From positions 19,961,650-20,025,649 of the forward strand of contig NC_079887.1 in assembly GCF_029227915.1 (NCBI RefSeq): DNA of 64,000 nucleotides, written 5' to 3'. This DNA is from Hydractinia symbiolongicarpus. Lineage: Eukaryota > Cnidaria > Hydrozoa > Anthoathecata > Hydractiniidae. The notes below the pieces were generated by a model, which was not told where the DNA came from, searched no databases, and was given only the letters and a program-made list of their open reading frames with translations. Below are positions 55,173 through 64,000 of this stretch, in pieces. Within the stretch, counting starts at the first letter, position 1; each line of letters starts with the position of its first letter. The position numbers were made by a program, and so were the translations under genes.

Positions 55173-55706
55173 GTAGCCATAGATTATATCATAACCAACG
55201 ATTTCACAAATACAACAATTAAAACAAGGATAATTAAAACAGATATTTCTGATCATCTTCCAATTTTCATTACGTCACAAACAACTCAATTACACAATTG
55301 CTCTGAAAAAATAAAAATAACAAAAAGATTGATCAATGAATCTATTAGTTATTTTAATAACCTGCTGTATTGTGTGGATTGGAGCCTTGAACAATAATGC
55401 TGATAAAGCTTATGAAATCTTTCTTCGAACATTTCAACAACAATATGAGCATTCCCAGAACAAACAACATTTGTTAAAACTAAAACTTTTTTAAACCCTT
55501 GGTTAACGAAAGGTTTGTTAAAATCATCTAAAAGGAAACAGCGCTTGTATGAAAATTTTTTGAAAAGCAGAACTCTTGAGAATGAAAAAAATATAAACAT
55601 TATAAACATTTGTTTGAAAATATTAAGAGGCACTCCAAGAAATTTTACTATAGTGGACTGATAAATAAACATAAAAACGATGCGAAAAAAACTTGGAGTA
55701 TAATCA

Positions 55707-55739
55707 ATATTAGTGTCTTAATGGTTAAGACACTAATAT
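55707..55739. repeat. Perfect 15-bp-arm palindrome in the LINE
   Basis: Arms 55707-55721 and 55725-55739 are exact inverse complements around TGG. It lies between the endonuclease and reverse transcriptase frames. Confidence 0.9.
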
Positions 55740-55777
55740 GCTTAATGATTTTTTTGTAAAAGTGGGTTCAAATCAGA

Positions 55778-57314
55778 TTGATTGAACCTAGCAATTTGCG
55801 TTTTAAATCCTTTCTCACTGTTAATAACACACAAATGGAAAATAACGAACTAAGTGAAAATGAATTATTCAAAGCGAACGACTCACTACAATCAAATAAA
55901 AGTCCAGGTTTTGATGACGTAAATAGTAACGTTGTAAAACAAACAAAAAATGCTATAAAAATTCCACTAATGCATATATTTAACCTTTCCCTGCTGCAAG
56001 GATATTTTCCTGAGAAACTTAAAATTGCAAGAGTTCTTCCAGTATATAAAACAGGCGAAATGAATAATGTATCTAATTATAGACCAATATCAGTTCTTCC
56101 ATGTTTCTCAAAAATACTAGAACGCATAATGTACAATAGATTTTACTCTTTTTTAACTGCTAATAATATTTTATACGACAATCAATTTGGCTTTCAAGCA
56201 GGTCATTCTACTGATCATGCAATAGTTAAACTTGTTAATGAAATATCAAAAGTGTTTGACGAAAACAAGTACGTGCTAGGAATTTTTATAGATCTAAACA
56301 AAGCATTTGACACTGTAGATCACAAAATTCTACTAGAAAAACTCAAAAACTATGGTATCCACAATTCCAACATTCGCTGGTTTGAAAGTTATTTATCCAA
56401 TAGAAAACAGTACATTTCCTTTGACGGTGGAAGTAAAAATTACAAAACAATCATCTGTGGTGTTCCACAAGGTTCCATATTAGGACCACTCTTATTCCTT
56501 ATACATGTAAATCATTTAAACAAAGCTTCGAATATTTTACATTCAATTTTATTTGCAGATGATACAAATCTGTTTTATGCACATAAAGATGTAAAAACAT
56601 TATTTCGCACAGTCAATAATGAACTCCCTAAGATGGCAAAATGGTTTAAGGCAAACAGTCCCTAAATATTTCTAAAACAAAGTGCACACTTTTTCACAGG
56701 CAAAATAAAAAAGATGGTATGCCATTGAAGTTTCCTGATTTATCTATTAATAATATAAGTATAAAAAGAGCACAATCCATGAAATGGAGTTATTCTTGAT
56801 GAAAATCGAGAGAACATATAAATATTTTAGAAGAAAAGGTCGCAAAGAATATTGGCATCCTATTTAAAACAAAATTTGTTCTAGATCAGAATTGTTTAAA
56901 AAACATATATTCTTCTTTCATTCACTGCTATTTAAATTATGCAAATATTGGGTGGTGCAGCACCAACGCTACAAAATTGACAAAATTACAAAATAAACAA
57001 AAACATGCAATCAGAATTATTTTGAATGTTGACAGGTACACTCACTCCAGAGAGTTACTAAAAAGCTCAGTGTACTGAATGTATACCAACTAAACATTTA
57101 TCAAACTCTTATTTTTATGTTTAAGCTTGAAAACAATATGTTACCAAGAGTATTTAATAATATGTTTCAGAAAATACAGCATAAATATCCATCCAGATTT
57201 TCAATTAACAGTTTTTTTCAACCTAGGATTAATTATACAATCACAAAGTTCTCTATAACTAGCATGGGACCTAAATTGTGGAATACATTTAATGAAAACT
57301 ATTACATCACTTAA
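55778..57314 (+). pseudogene. LINE reverse transcriptase, with C-terminal remnants
   Basis: The frame 55778-56665 contains NKSPGFDDVNSNVV, VLPVYKTGEMNNVSNYRPI, FGFQAGHSTDHAIV, FIDLNKAFDTVDHKILL, CGVPQGSILGPLLFL and the catalytic FADDTNLFY. It is complete across the palm motifs. It then breaks. LNISKTKCTLFH-like and IKRAQSMK segments and the end (57117-57314, MGPKLWNTFNENY) follow in other frames. Inactive. Confidence 0.8.
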
Positions 57315-57626
57315 CGAATTCAAACATAAACTAAAACATAAACTACTGACTACTGTCAATCTATATTTATTTTAGAACACACGACAGTTACAACGTACGA
57401 CATATAACACAACTTCTCATCTTCAATGCTAACCTTTTTTATATAGGTTGGGGGCTTGGTGATAAGGCTATTATAGCCCTCTTCTCGCTCCTGCCATTTT
57501 TTACCTTTCTAGCTAATATTTTTAGCATATGCAATCCTATCTTTAGATTATACGATATAATAGCTTAAGATTTGTAATTTATTCTTACGGAAAACTGTAA
57601 ATTCTTCAACGGCAAAATAAAAAATT

Positions 57627-58438
57627 TTTTTAACTCATTAACCGCTCATTAAAAACACATGTCCCTGAACATATGATCCTGTACATTATTTTGACTAGCA
57701 TTTCAACCTCTACACATTACAGACAAAGAATAAACAAATTTTGCAAATTTTTTATGTCTGCACTGCACTGCTGACGTCAGCGAAACTTCTAAAACAACTT
57801 TTTTTTATTGCCCTTTTGCCTAAGTGGATTTCTGCACGGGCCTTATCGACTAGTCTATATAATAATACGCCAGTTCCGTGTGTCTGTGACAGGCAAAGTA
57901 GATGTGCTCAGTTTCCTTTGATCTTACCGAAATTTTTTTGAAGTAACCGAAAAATATCTGTCTAATATGTTAAATTTTAGGACGTTACGGCGCGACGAAA
58001 ATAACACTACTTTAACGTCAATATCCTATATTAAATTAATGAAGCCATTACAGTGCACTTAAAACTTGGAGGCCAAATAACTTGAAAACGAGGTGCTGAC
58101 GTCAATGATTTTTCACGGCGTGGGTAACTAGGGACCACCTGGGACCAATTTGGGTAAGTTTCCCAAACCTGAGTAGTAGTAGGGAGTGATTATAATCAGG
58201 TTTTCGCTCCTTTCACACCTTTACCCCAAAAACCCCGCTTTCACCATTTCCACCACCACCTCATCCCAAAACAAGTAAAAAACTAAATCATATGCTGATA
58301 CCAACACATAATAATATGCCAATAACCAACACATATTCATATTAATACAAATAATAATATATACATGACGTCATACGCAATAGCATATATTCATATTAAA
58401 GGGAAATTCCCAATAATGCTAGTTACCAGAGTTCTATC
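57627..58438. other. Spacer between the LINE and the virus-like cluster
   Basis: Contains a fragment related to the 14-kb tandem repeat (about 57845-57900), a C-rich stretch (58205-58265) and a TGACGTCA palindrome at 58367-58374. The left border of the virus-like cluster is probably between about 58.1 and 58.4 kb but is not defined. No gene is seen. Confidence 0.4.
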
Positions 58439-58444
58439 AAATAA

Positions 58445-58603
58445 ATGACTGAGTATTGTGATAAATGTAGGATTGATCTCGATAAATATGATAGATGCAA
58501 GTGTGGACAGAGACTAATAATAAAAGGAAGGATATTGTGCTGGCAGCATTACATGATGTATATAACGTACAACGGTGGGTGGTGTATTTGTAAAAATCCT
58601 TAG
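58445..58603 (+). CDS. Small Cys-rich protein of the virus-like cluster
   Basis: 52 residues, open, preceded by AAATA so that the start reads AAATAAATG. Begins MTEYCDKCRIDL, then RCKCGQR and ends GGWCICKNP. The CxxC, CxCG and CxC pairs suggest a small zinc ribbon. The shared start context with the neighbouring structural genes supports it as a real gene. Family unknown. Confidence 0.5.
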   Translation: MTEYCDKCRIDLDKYDRCKCGQRLIIKGRILCWQHYMMYITYNGGWCICKNP

Positions 58604-58628
58604 TTGGCCCTGGTTATTATAATAAAGA

Positions 58629-58784
58629 ATGTTCAAATTTTACAATGACTCCGTAGAGGCAAGGGATTTTTACAGTAAACCAACTGTGCTCGATATTGAC
58701 GAGGTTCAAATTGAAAAAATAGTACTCAGCGATCCCATTAAAGCCAACAAAAACGGTAGATACCTGAACACAAAAATAAAATAA
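58629..58784 (+). CDS. Short ORF, probably a truncated protein of the cluster
   Basis: 51 codons, MFKFYNDSVEARDFY ... IVLSDPIKANKNGRYL. The sequence is not low-complexity and starts 26 bp after the Cys-rich ORF. The early stop after NTKIK suggests the beginning of a longer gene that has been lost. Function unknown. Confidence 0.35.
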   Translation: MFKFYNDSVEARDFYSKPTVLDIDEVQIEKIVLSDPIKANKNGRYLNTKIK

Positions 58785-58901
58785 TGGGATGGTAAAATAA
58801 ACACGTATTTCTATAATAAGTCAGTACCACTAAAGCAACCTTGCGAATGCATCTGCATTTTAAAAATATCCAGCTTGCGCGACTAATTGCTGTCTCTCTT
58901 G

Positions 58902-59450
58902 TTAATTAATCGTCTCAACGATCTTTTTCGTACGTTGGCGAATCTGCTCCTTTAGCATCATATATTTTTGCTTCTCTTGGTTTATTAGTGAAAGTTCATA
59001 ATCACTTATCACTCCATTCTCGATGGCTTTCGAAATCAAATCAATGATGAAGTTCAGCTTCGTCTCCGCAAGGAATCTTATTGAGTCATGCTTCTTACGT
59101 TTATAGTTCAATTTCTTTCCACCCTGTTTCAGGGCAGTCTGCCCCAATCCAACGGCAATGCTGATCCCACCCATTGCCACTGCTAGAGGTACTCTGATGC
59201 CGCTGAGCATACTAGCGATCCCAACGCTTAAGGTGATCACGCTAGTCGCGAGTAATCCGTGATCCATATAATGGATCCAATTCCCATGCATTCCAAATTT
59301 TTTCGACAGCTTTTCACGTTGTTTAATTTCACTTCGTAGGTATTGTTCTATTTCCTCTATTCTCTTCAATCGATAGACCTGACTTTCATCAGGCTCATGA
59401 TCTGGAGCACTCGGCGGTAAGTTCGGTTAAGGTTTTGTAATATCCGACAT
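58902..59450 (-). pseudogene. Two-TM, coiled-coil protein of the virus-like cluster
   Basis: The ATG at 59450 has the context AAATAAATG. An in-frame TAA is at about 59429-59427. The frame then continues for over 150 residues. An N-terminal coiled coil (RIEEIEQYLRSEIKQREKL) is followed by hydrophobic segments VITLSVGIASML and LAVAMGGISIAVGLG. A long C-terminal helix (NQEKQKYMMLKEQIRQRTKK) completes it. A membrane-associated virion or host-membrane protein is a guess. It follows the preceding minus-strand gene by 15 bp. Confidence 0.5.
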
Positions 59451-59465
59451 TTATTTTATAAGCTT

Positions 59466-60134
59466 TCACATCGTTAGTCCTACGAATAAAACGTTTTTAT
59501 CATGGTGATATTCATCAGTCACCATGAAGGTAAGGTGATCTGTCGAGCCCTTCAAAGGGAGGTAAACAGGGTTGTCGAAACTTCACGTCAGCATGTCTCC
59601 CCAGTTATTTAATTCCTTCGTTTCAAGCATAGCCATTATATTGGATTTCTTTCCGTTAAAAAGGAATCTTTCCTCATCGAGTTGGTGGCAAGTAAGTCTT
59701 AGCCGCTGGTAAACATCAGTATTGTAGAAGCTGTCATGATTTCCCTCGGTAAACATTAACTTGGTATTAAAATTATAGCCCAAGAGCTCTTGCAGTGATT
59801 GATCGACTATCGCAACGCACCCCTTATTAACTCTGATTCTACATACCCCATTCCTGACCCCTGCTTGACTGTTGATGATACTCACCAAATCCTCCATCCT
59901 ATACAGACCCTTCTCAATCAAAATGAGCGCTTCAAAATCTCCAACATTAAAGTTCCCGTCATCGGTCGAACCAGGCGCCGATTTGTAAATGTTGATCTCG
60001 TTCTTTTTTTTTTGAAAAGGTTCAGATACGTGGGTCGATTGCTAATCGACTTCAATGCGATCATAGTATCCTCCCCCCAGATATTCATCAAAGACTATTG
60101 GTTCATCAATATTCGTAACGTAGAGTTGCTTCAT
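59466..60134 (-). pseudogene. Putative minor capsid (penton-like) protein of the virus-like cluster
   Basis: The ATG at 60134 starts inside the 28-bp palindrome. About 30 codons are open (MKQLYVTNIDEP ...), then a TAG near 60044 and a frame change at a run of ten A (about 60003-60012). The main frame (to 59583) has LLGYNFNTKLMFTEGNHDSF and FLFNGKKSNIMAML. After a TGA the same frame continues to a stop at 59468-59466 with PVYLPLKGSTDHLTFMVTD. The beta-rich pattern and the NGK(K/R)S motif recall single-jelly-roll minor capsid proteins of Polintons and related viruses. This is inference. Confidence 0.45.
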
Positions 60135-60157
60135 CTTTTCTTTAAAGAAAAGATGAA
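60130..60157. promoter_or_regulatory. Perfect 28-bp palindrome containing two divergent start codons
   Basis: Centred on TTTAAA (60141-60146), the palindrome is perfect from 60130 to 60157. It carries CAT at 60132-60134 (start of the minus-strand gene) and ATG at 60153-60155 (start of the plus-strand gene). It could be a symmetrical bidirectional promoter or leader, or a binding site for a dimeric regulator. Confidence 0.85.
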
Positions 60158-61209
60158 TATTTATAGCTATAATCCTATAGCAAAGTACAAGTCCAACAGA
60201 GGTGAGTGGCCTTTAGGTATAACAAACTTGGATCATCAGGACCTCTCCGTGTCTACGACTCAGCACATTTCCATGGCCTTCCCACAGTTCAACAAGTATC
60301 CCATCAAAGTTCCAACTAACCTCGATAACGATCCTGTGAGTGTAAATTGGAAAGGCCAGGCCTTAAAATATTGGAACATCCAGGTGAATTTTGCTTGTCA
60401 TTGCGTGACAACGTCGTTGGGGTTCCCTGCCAAGCACATGAGGGGTCCGTACCCCTCGCTAACTCGATATTTAAATTCCACGTGTACTACCACATGCGTC
60501 GCATTCTTGCCAGAATGAAGGTACCTATGCCATACGAAGGAGGCTTTTCCCAGTACGAGAACCCCTACTCCACCTCGGGGTACGCGCGAGTATGCCGTGA
60601 GTACGGTGCAGATCCCGACAAGTTCAAAGCCCTGACGTCATCGTTGACGAGTTGTAGATGGTGGCCGCAAGTTGACGGAGATTGGGCGAAATTCATCATC
60701 CCCACTAGCCAGGGTCTGATATCGGATGGTCTGACCAAGCTTAGCGAGAGAATTCGCGTTTACGTGATCTTGCTACTAGGATCCCAAGCGAGTGCCATGG
60801 CCTCAATCCTAGGCTCTAATGCCGATAACTTCACGGCTAGACAGATCGAAGCCAAGATTCAACGTAGGTCAAGACATTACCGAGTTTCAAAAGGTGCTTC
60901 AATATGCACGGACTCCAGTAAATTTCGCCGTGATGTCCAGCGTGTACACGCTCCCCTCAAATATGGAACTTAGGTGTAGGTGTGGAGCTAGATCTGAATA
61001 CCATGGGCTATACTGTCAAGCATGAGGCAGCCTTCACCACACCCCCTAGGCAACCTATGAAGAAAACCACGCCTCGCAGTGATATCACAGTGGGTGCGGC
61101 TGCCGCACCCCTTTCCAAGGAAGCCCACAGGCAGCATGAGGGTATCAAAGCCACGCTGGTTACGGTAAGAGTAGGGCTAATCCTCGCATATATCTGGTTT
61201 AGGAAATAG
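60153..61209 (+). pseudogene. Large structural-type protein of the virus-like cluster, frameshifted
   Basis: Starts MNIYSYNPIAKYKSNRGEWP at 60153. About 75 codons later (near 60385) the meaningful frame moves to the one running to about 60865 (VYYHMRRILARMKVP, FSQYENPY, CRWWPQVDGDW). It then moves again (near 60865-60970) to TEFQKVLQYARTPVNFAV, and finally to the frame ending at 61207-61209. That last frame has LDLNTMGYTVKHEAAF, a Pro/Lys linker and a hydrophobic C-terminus (VGLILAYIW). Compact, non-repetitive, Trp/Tyr-rich sequence suggests a virion component. The fold is unknown. At least three frame changes. Confidence 0.45.
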
Positions 61210-61241
61210 TTCTAGTATTTTGAAAAAAGCATACTAGATTT

Positions 61242-62422
61242 TTATTGATTCTTACTCCTTCTGTTCCCCACGTAAGCCACCACGATACCTACAGCACCTG
61301 CTATAGCCATGTATAGATGTCTGGCTACAAATTCCACAACCTTGGCGGCTACCCGGAATAATAATGATACGATCGTACCAATGATCCCTGATAGCGCGGC
61401 ACCCGCTTTACCAGCAAGATATTTGAGGAACCGTTGTAGTCTCTCCAGCTGATTTTGCACAAACCTCTTGCTGCCACCACTTCCTCCTGCACCTGCTGCC
61501 CCACTACCACCTGTTAGTGCAAGGATCAGGGTTGACACGAGCAAGCCAACAGCACTCACGATACTTCCGATAGTCATGCCTTGCTCTTTGAACAGGATCT
61601 TGAGTTTTTCAGCCAAAGTTTTATCATTCCCCACGATCTTGATCAGGGTGTCTTTGATGCTCCTGAGCTGAGTATGTATGCTGGAGGATAGTAGGCCGTG
61701 TGCTTCCTGGGTGGCCTGTTTTTCACCCCTGAGCCGCTCAAGGTCTTCCTTGGCCTTGACTATATTATTATCCCAGATAGCTACCTGCCCCAGGTGTGTT
61801 AGCCTTCTTCCCCTCAAGCTCTTTGATATTCCCTTCTATTATCGTGATCTCATTCTCGTATGATACCATCTTGCTTGTCAGGATTTTCAGGTTACCACGG
61901 ATCGTCTGAAGCTCAAGGTCAAGCCCCCTTCTCTCGCGATCGCCGAAGTCATCAAACTCATGCATAAGATTCTCCGTGGCATCGACGACGTTCCTGATCT
62001 CCCCCAACGATTGCATCGAAATATTTTCAGTGTTCTCAACCTTCTCGTACCTGTTAATGATCCCTCACTATCGCGGAAGCTTTCCAAATTTCACCATTTT
62101 GTTTCGTGAGCTCTATACCATCGTAGGTAAGCTGATTACCTTCTATTGTAAAGTTATCGTAATGCCTGGCATTCGGTTGCCCTAGCTCCCCACTAAGAGC
62201 TTCATATAGGCTATCAATTTTCGACCTCAGTAGCTCTCCCCGTGACGTTAGCGTAGTGTCTAGTTCGGAGCCTTCTAACGTGGAGCTAGCGATGCCGGCG
62301 GAGCTGAGCCCCTAAATATCCTCGGGTCTGAGGATCTCACTCTCGCTACTAAAGTCCTCGGCTTCGTCTTGAATATCTTTCTCTGGCGTAAAATCATCTT
62401 CATATTCTGAATTATCAGCCAT
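61242..62422 (-). pseudogene. Coiled-coil and multi-TM protein of the virus-like cluster, broken
   Basis: The ATG at 62422 has the AAATAAATG context and opens an acidic leader (MADNSEYEDDFTPEKD). An in-frame TAG is at about 62312. Further frames follow, with LRSKIDSLYEALSGELG, then a coiled-coil block (to about 61768), then 61817-61242. The last block has RSIKDTLIKIVGNDKTLAEK, hydrophobic VSAVGLLVSTLILAL, a Gly/Ala/Ser-rich linker and two more membrane segments, ending in NRRSKNQ. A long coiled coil with C-terminal membrane segments recalls viral membrane-active or fibre-type proteins. No specific homology is claimed. Several stops and frame changes. Confidence 0.45.
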
Positions 62423-62454
62423 TTATTTCAACCACCAGCCTACCTAAATAAATG
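62420..62454. promoter_or_regulatory. Divergent start region with mirrored AAATAAATG
   Basis: The minus-strand gene starts CATTTATTT (62420-62428) and the plus-strand gene ends the interval with AAATAAATG (62446-62454). These are a perfect 9-bp inverted repeat that includes both start codons. Only 29 bp lie between the coding starts, so promoters must overlap the genes or the repeat. Confidence 0.75.
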
Positions 62455-63726
62455 AGTGTTTTTAAAACAAAATTAGATCCGTACAAGGAGGTAAAAAAGA
62501 TGTATGGGATTAAGGGTAAACAAAGGATGAAGATCAGCCATGTGCCAAGCACAATTAACCAGAATGAAGATTTGTATGTGGACGTGCCAAACCTTAGTCG
62601 GGACGACGTGATTTTCCCCGGCTTAATCAAGTTGCTTTTTGACTTGGAATTGACTGGTACAAACACGAAAAGAACGATCGTTAGCAATATTGGGAAGGCC
62701 CTGGTACAGAGCTTACGGGTTACGCTGAATGGTAATGAAATACAAAATATACAAAATTACAACGTGCTCGCGGTGTATAGGGATTTGTGGTTGTCAAAAT
62801 TTGATAGGGACAATAACCTGATCCTTCAAGGCATCAATCCGAACGATGAAACGATTCGGAGCCTCCAAGTAAAAGCTAGCGACCATGTTGGTAATAACGA
62901 GGAAAAGGCGATCGCTGAGGCCTACGGTAACACGCTCTGCATACCCCTCGGGGAGATGTTTGAGTTGACACGAGACGTACCCTTCTACCAGCCTGGTATT
63001 CATGATCAACTCAGCTTCATCCAGCACTTGTCACCGTACGGTCACGTGATCAAGGACTCCGGCACTGAGGCATCTGGAAGCAAAGCGGCAAAAGCAGCCG
63101 ATGCTGCCTACAAGATCAGCAATATCTGCTTAGAGTTTGACAAGGTTGTAAACAAGGAGCTCGCAAATGCGATGATTAGCCGTTATTTCCGGCTTGCTCT
63201 ACTATATGAGCGTATATTAAGGAGCAAAGTGGTGATCATTAAAAAGTCCGATACCAGCTATAATCTTCAAATTGACACTCCAGCAAAAAGTCTCAAAGGT
63301 ATATTACTGCTATTTCAGGACCCTGGTGTTGTCAAGTCATATGCTGGTAACAATAAAAAATTTTACAACTTAAAGATCGAGAAAATCTCGATAACATGTG
63401 AAGGTAGCCCCAATGAGCTCTTTTAACATGCCATGCTCCCAAAAGATCACATGGATCAAGTAGCGGAGTTCTTCGGATCTCATGATTCTATAGTGACCAT
63501 TGGCTAGTTTTTTACGGAGCGCTATGCGTTGTTCATAGATTTTCGAGCAAGCCCAGATCCCACCTTACACGGGAGCGGGCGACCTCTACAGAGGTTGTCG
63601 GACGGCATAACTTTGCATATGACAAAGAAGGCCGACGGTACAGGTGATATTAGATGCTACGTGTACTTGCTCCAAGATGCGCAATTAAATATTTTAGATG
63701 GTAGGTTCCACAGTGTCGAGTATTAA
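62452..63726 (+). pseudogene. Putative major capsid protein (double-jelly-roll type) of the virus-like cluster
   Basis: Open for 324 codons from the AAATAAATG start (MSVFKTKLDPYKEV) to TAA at 63424. Continuation in other frames passes one further TAG near 63505 and ends at 63724-63726 with the frame containing ALFIDFRASPDPTLHG and IRCYVYLLQDAQLNILDG. Features: FPGLIKLLFDLELTG, NIGKALVQSLRVTLNGNEI and a mid-protein Gly/Ala-rich loop (SGSKAAKAADAAY). RYFRLALLYERILRS and SLKGILLLFQDP lie near the end. Its size (about 420 codons) and alternating beta pattern fit a capsid protein of Polinton/adintovirus-like or polinton-like viruses. The assignment rests on pattern and context. Confidence 0.5.
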
Positions 63727-63759
63727 GACCAAATATTCAGTATCGCGCGTTATTCTATT

Positions 63760-64000
63760 ATGGCAGCAGCTGCCGGGATCAATGCGCTCGCATTCAGCGG
63801 CAGTAACTACCTGTTCTCAAAAGTGTCAGGGCATGGCGAAGAGGAAAGGAAGCGTCATGACCAGGCTCTTGAAAAATAACAAGCTGCCCAAGCTCAATGG
63901 GTACGTGACAGACAGGCAAAATAGACTGGTACAATAGACGGCGTGAGGAGCAGCGTGCTGCAGGGCAGAGTCTCGAAGAATAAGACGAAGGAATGCGAGA
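63760..64000 (+). pseudogene. Small coiled protein at the right edge, broken
   Basis: The ATG at 63760 opens a 39-codon frame (MAAAAGINALAFSGSNYLFS, then EEERKRHDQALEK) before TAA at 63877-63879. The same frame continues QAAQAQWVRDRQ to another stop at about 63916, so it looks like one helical, charged protein interrupted twice. It continues toward or past the window edge. It follows the capsid-like gene by 33 bp on the same strand. Confidence 0.4.

Larger units (their letters stand above)
55173..57626 (+). mobile_element. 5'-truncated non-LTR retrotransposon (Jockey-superfamily, CR1/L2-like)
   Basis: Begins inside the endonuclease (DYIITNDF ... DISDHLPIFI) and continues through the reverse transcriptase. 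It ends near 57626 with a 3' UTR (GGTTGGGGGCTTGGTGATAAGG) and an A-rich tail (GGCAAAATAAAAAAT). Truncation at the 5' end is typical of target-primed integration. It interrupts the Helentron helicase. Clade assignment is by motif impression only. Confidence 0.82.

Noticed and set aside
55707-55739. Hairpin as a transcription terminator
   Set aside because: Lies inside a LINE coding region of a eukaryote, has no T-tract and is explained by fold-back duplication.

Overview
This window is AT-rich, intron-containing metazoan nuclear DNA, and a cnidarian is my best guess. The guess rests on the repertoire: THAP/DDE, P, KDZ, BEL and Helentron elements, multicopy C2H2/SWIM/YqaJ genes and dispersed TAGC arrays. 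There is no bacterial operon structure, no Shine-Dalgarno pattern and no CRISPR array. Most readable coding sequence belongs to mobile or virus-like DNA. Few genes look like host genes.

Layout. 1-3.1 kb: a minus-strand two-exon zinc-finger gene running off the left edge. 3.1-10.8 kb: non-coding, with MITEs, a 21-bp minisatellite and an ATT array. 10.8-11.6 kb: a two-exon minus-strand gene for a secreted, Lys/His-rich protein. 11.6-15.5 kb: non-coding repeats. 15.7-17.25 kb: a collapsed Helentron (2A motif, papain/OTU-like domain, helicase tail, endonuclease). 17.7-18.0 kb: a 287-bp TTC/GAA array. 18.1-20.1 kb: a decayed multicopy gene. 21.3-22.9 kb: a decayed THAP-DDE transposon.

22.97-41.45 kb is a three-level nest. 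A minus-strand SWIM-YqaJ-PHD gene is split by a BEL/Pao retrotransposon (24347-40470; 5-bp target duplication AACTG; nearly identical LTRs). The BEL element is itself split at its gag start codon by a 9,977-bp TIR transposon (24721-34697; 7-bp duplication AAACATG). The inner element encodes a KDZ-type transposase that is open across 12 exons. It also carries a chromodomain exon, a pseudokinase gene and a small four-exon gene.

41.74-47.98 kb is bounded by hAT-like ends and contains hAT remnants and a complete 4-kb P element (43066-47071; 29-bp identical termini; 7-bp duplication). The P transposase has one internal stop, and a second, zinc-finger ORF lies on the other strand. 48.36-55.17 kb is a broken Helentron with an inverted duplication of its DUF6570 region and a 1.27-kb TTAA element. 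A 5'-truncated LINE (55.17-57.63 kb) interrupts its helicase.

58.4-64.0 kb is a dense, divergently arranged, decayed cluster that looks like an endogenised double-jelly-roll DNA virus or Polinton-like element. Several of its genes share the start context AAATAAATG. One divergent gene pair begins inside a perfect 28-bp palindrome. The cluster continues beyond the right edge.
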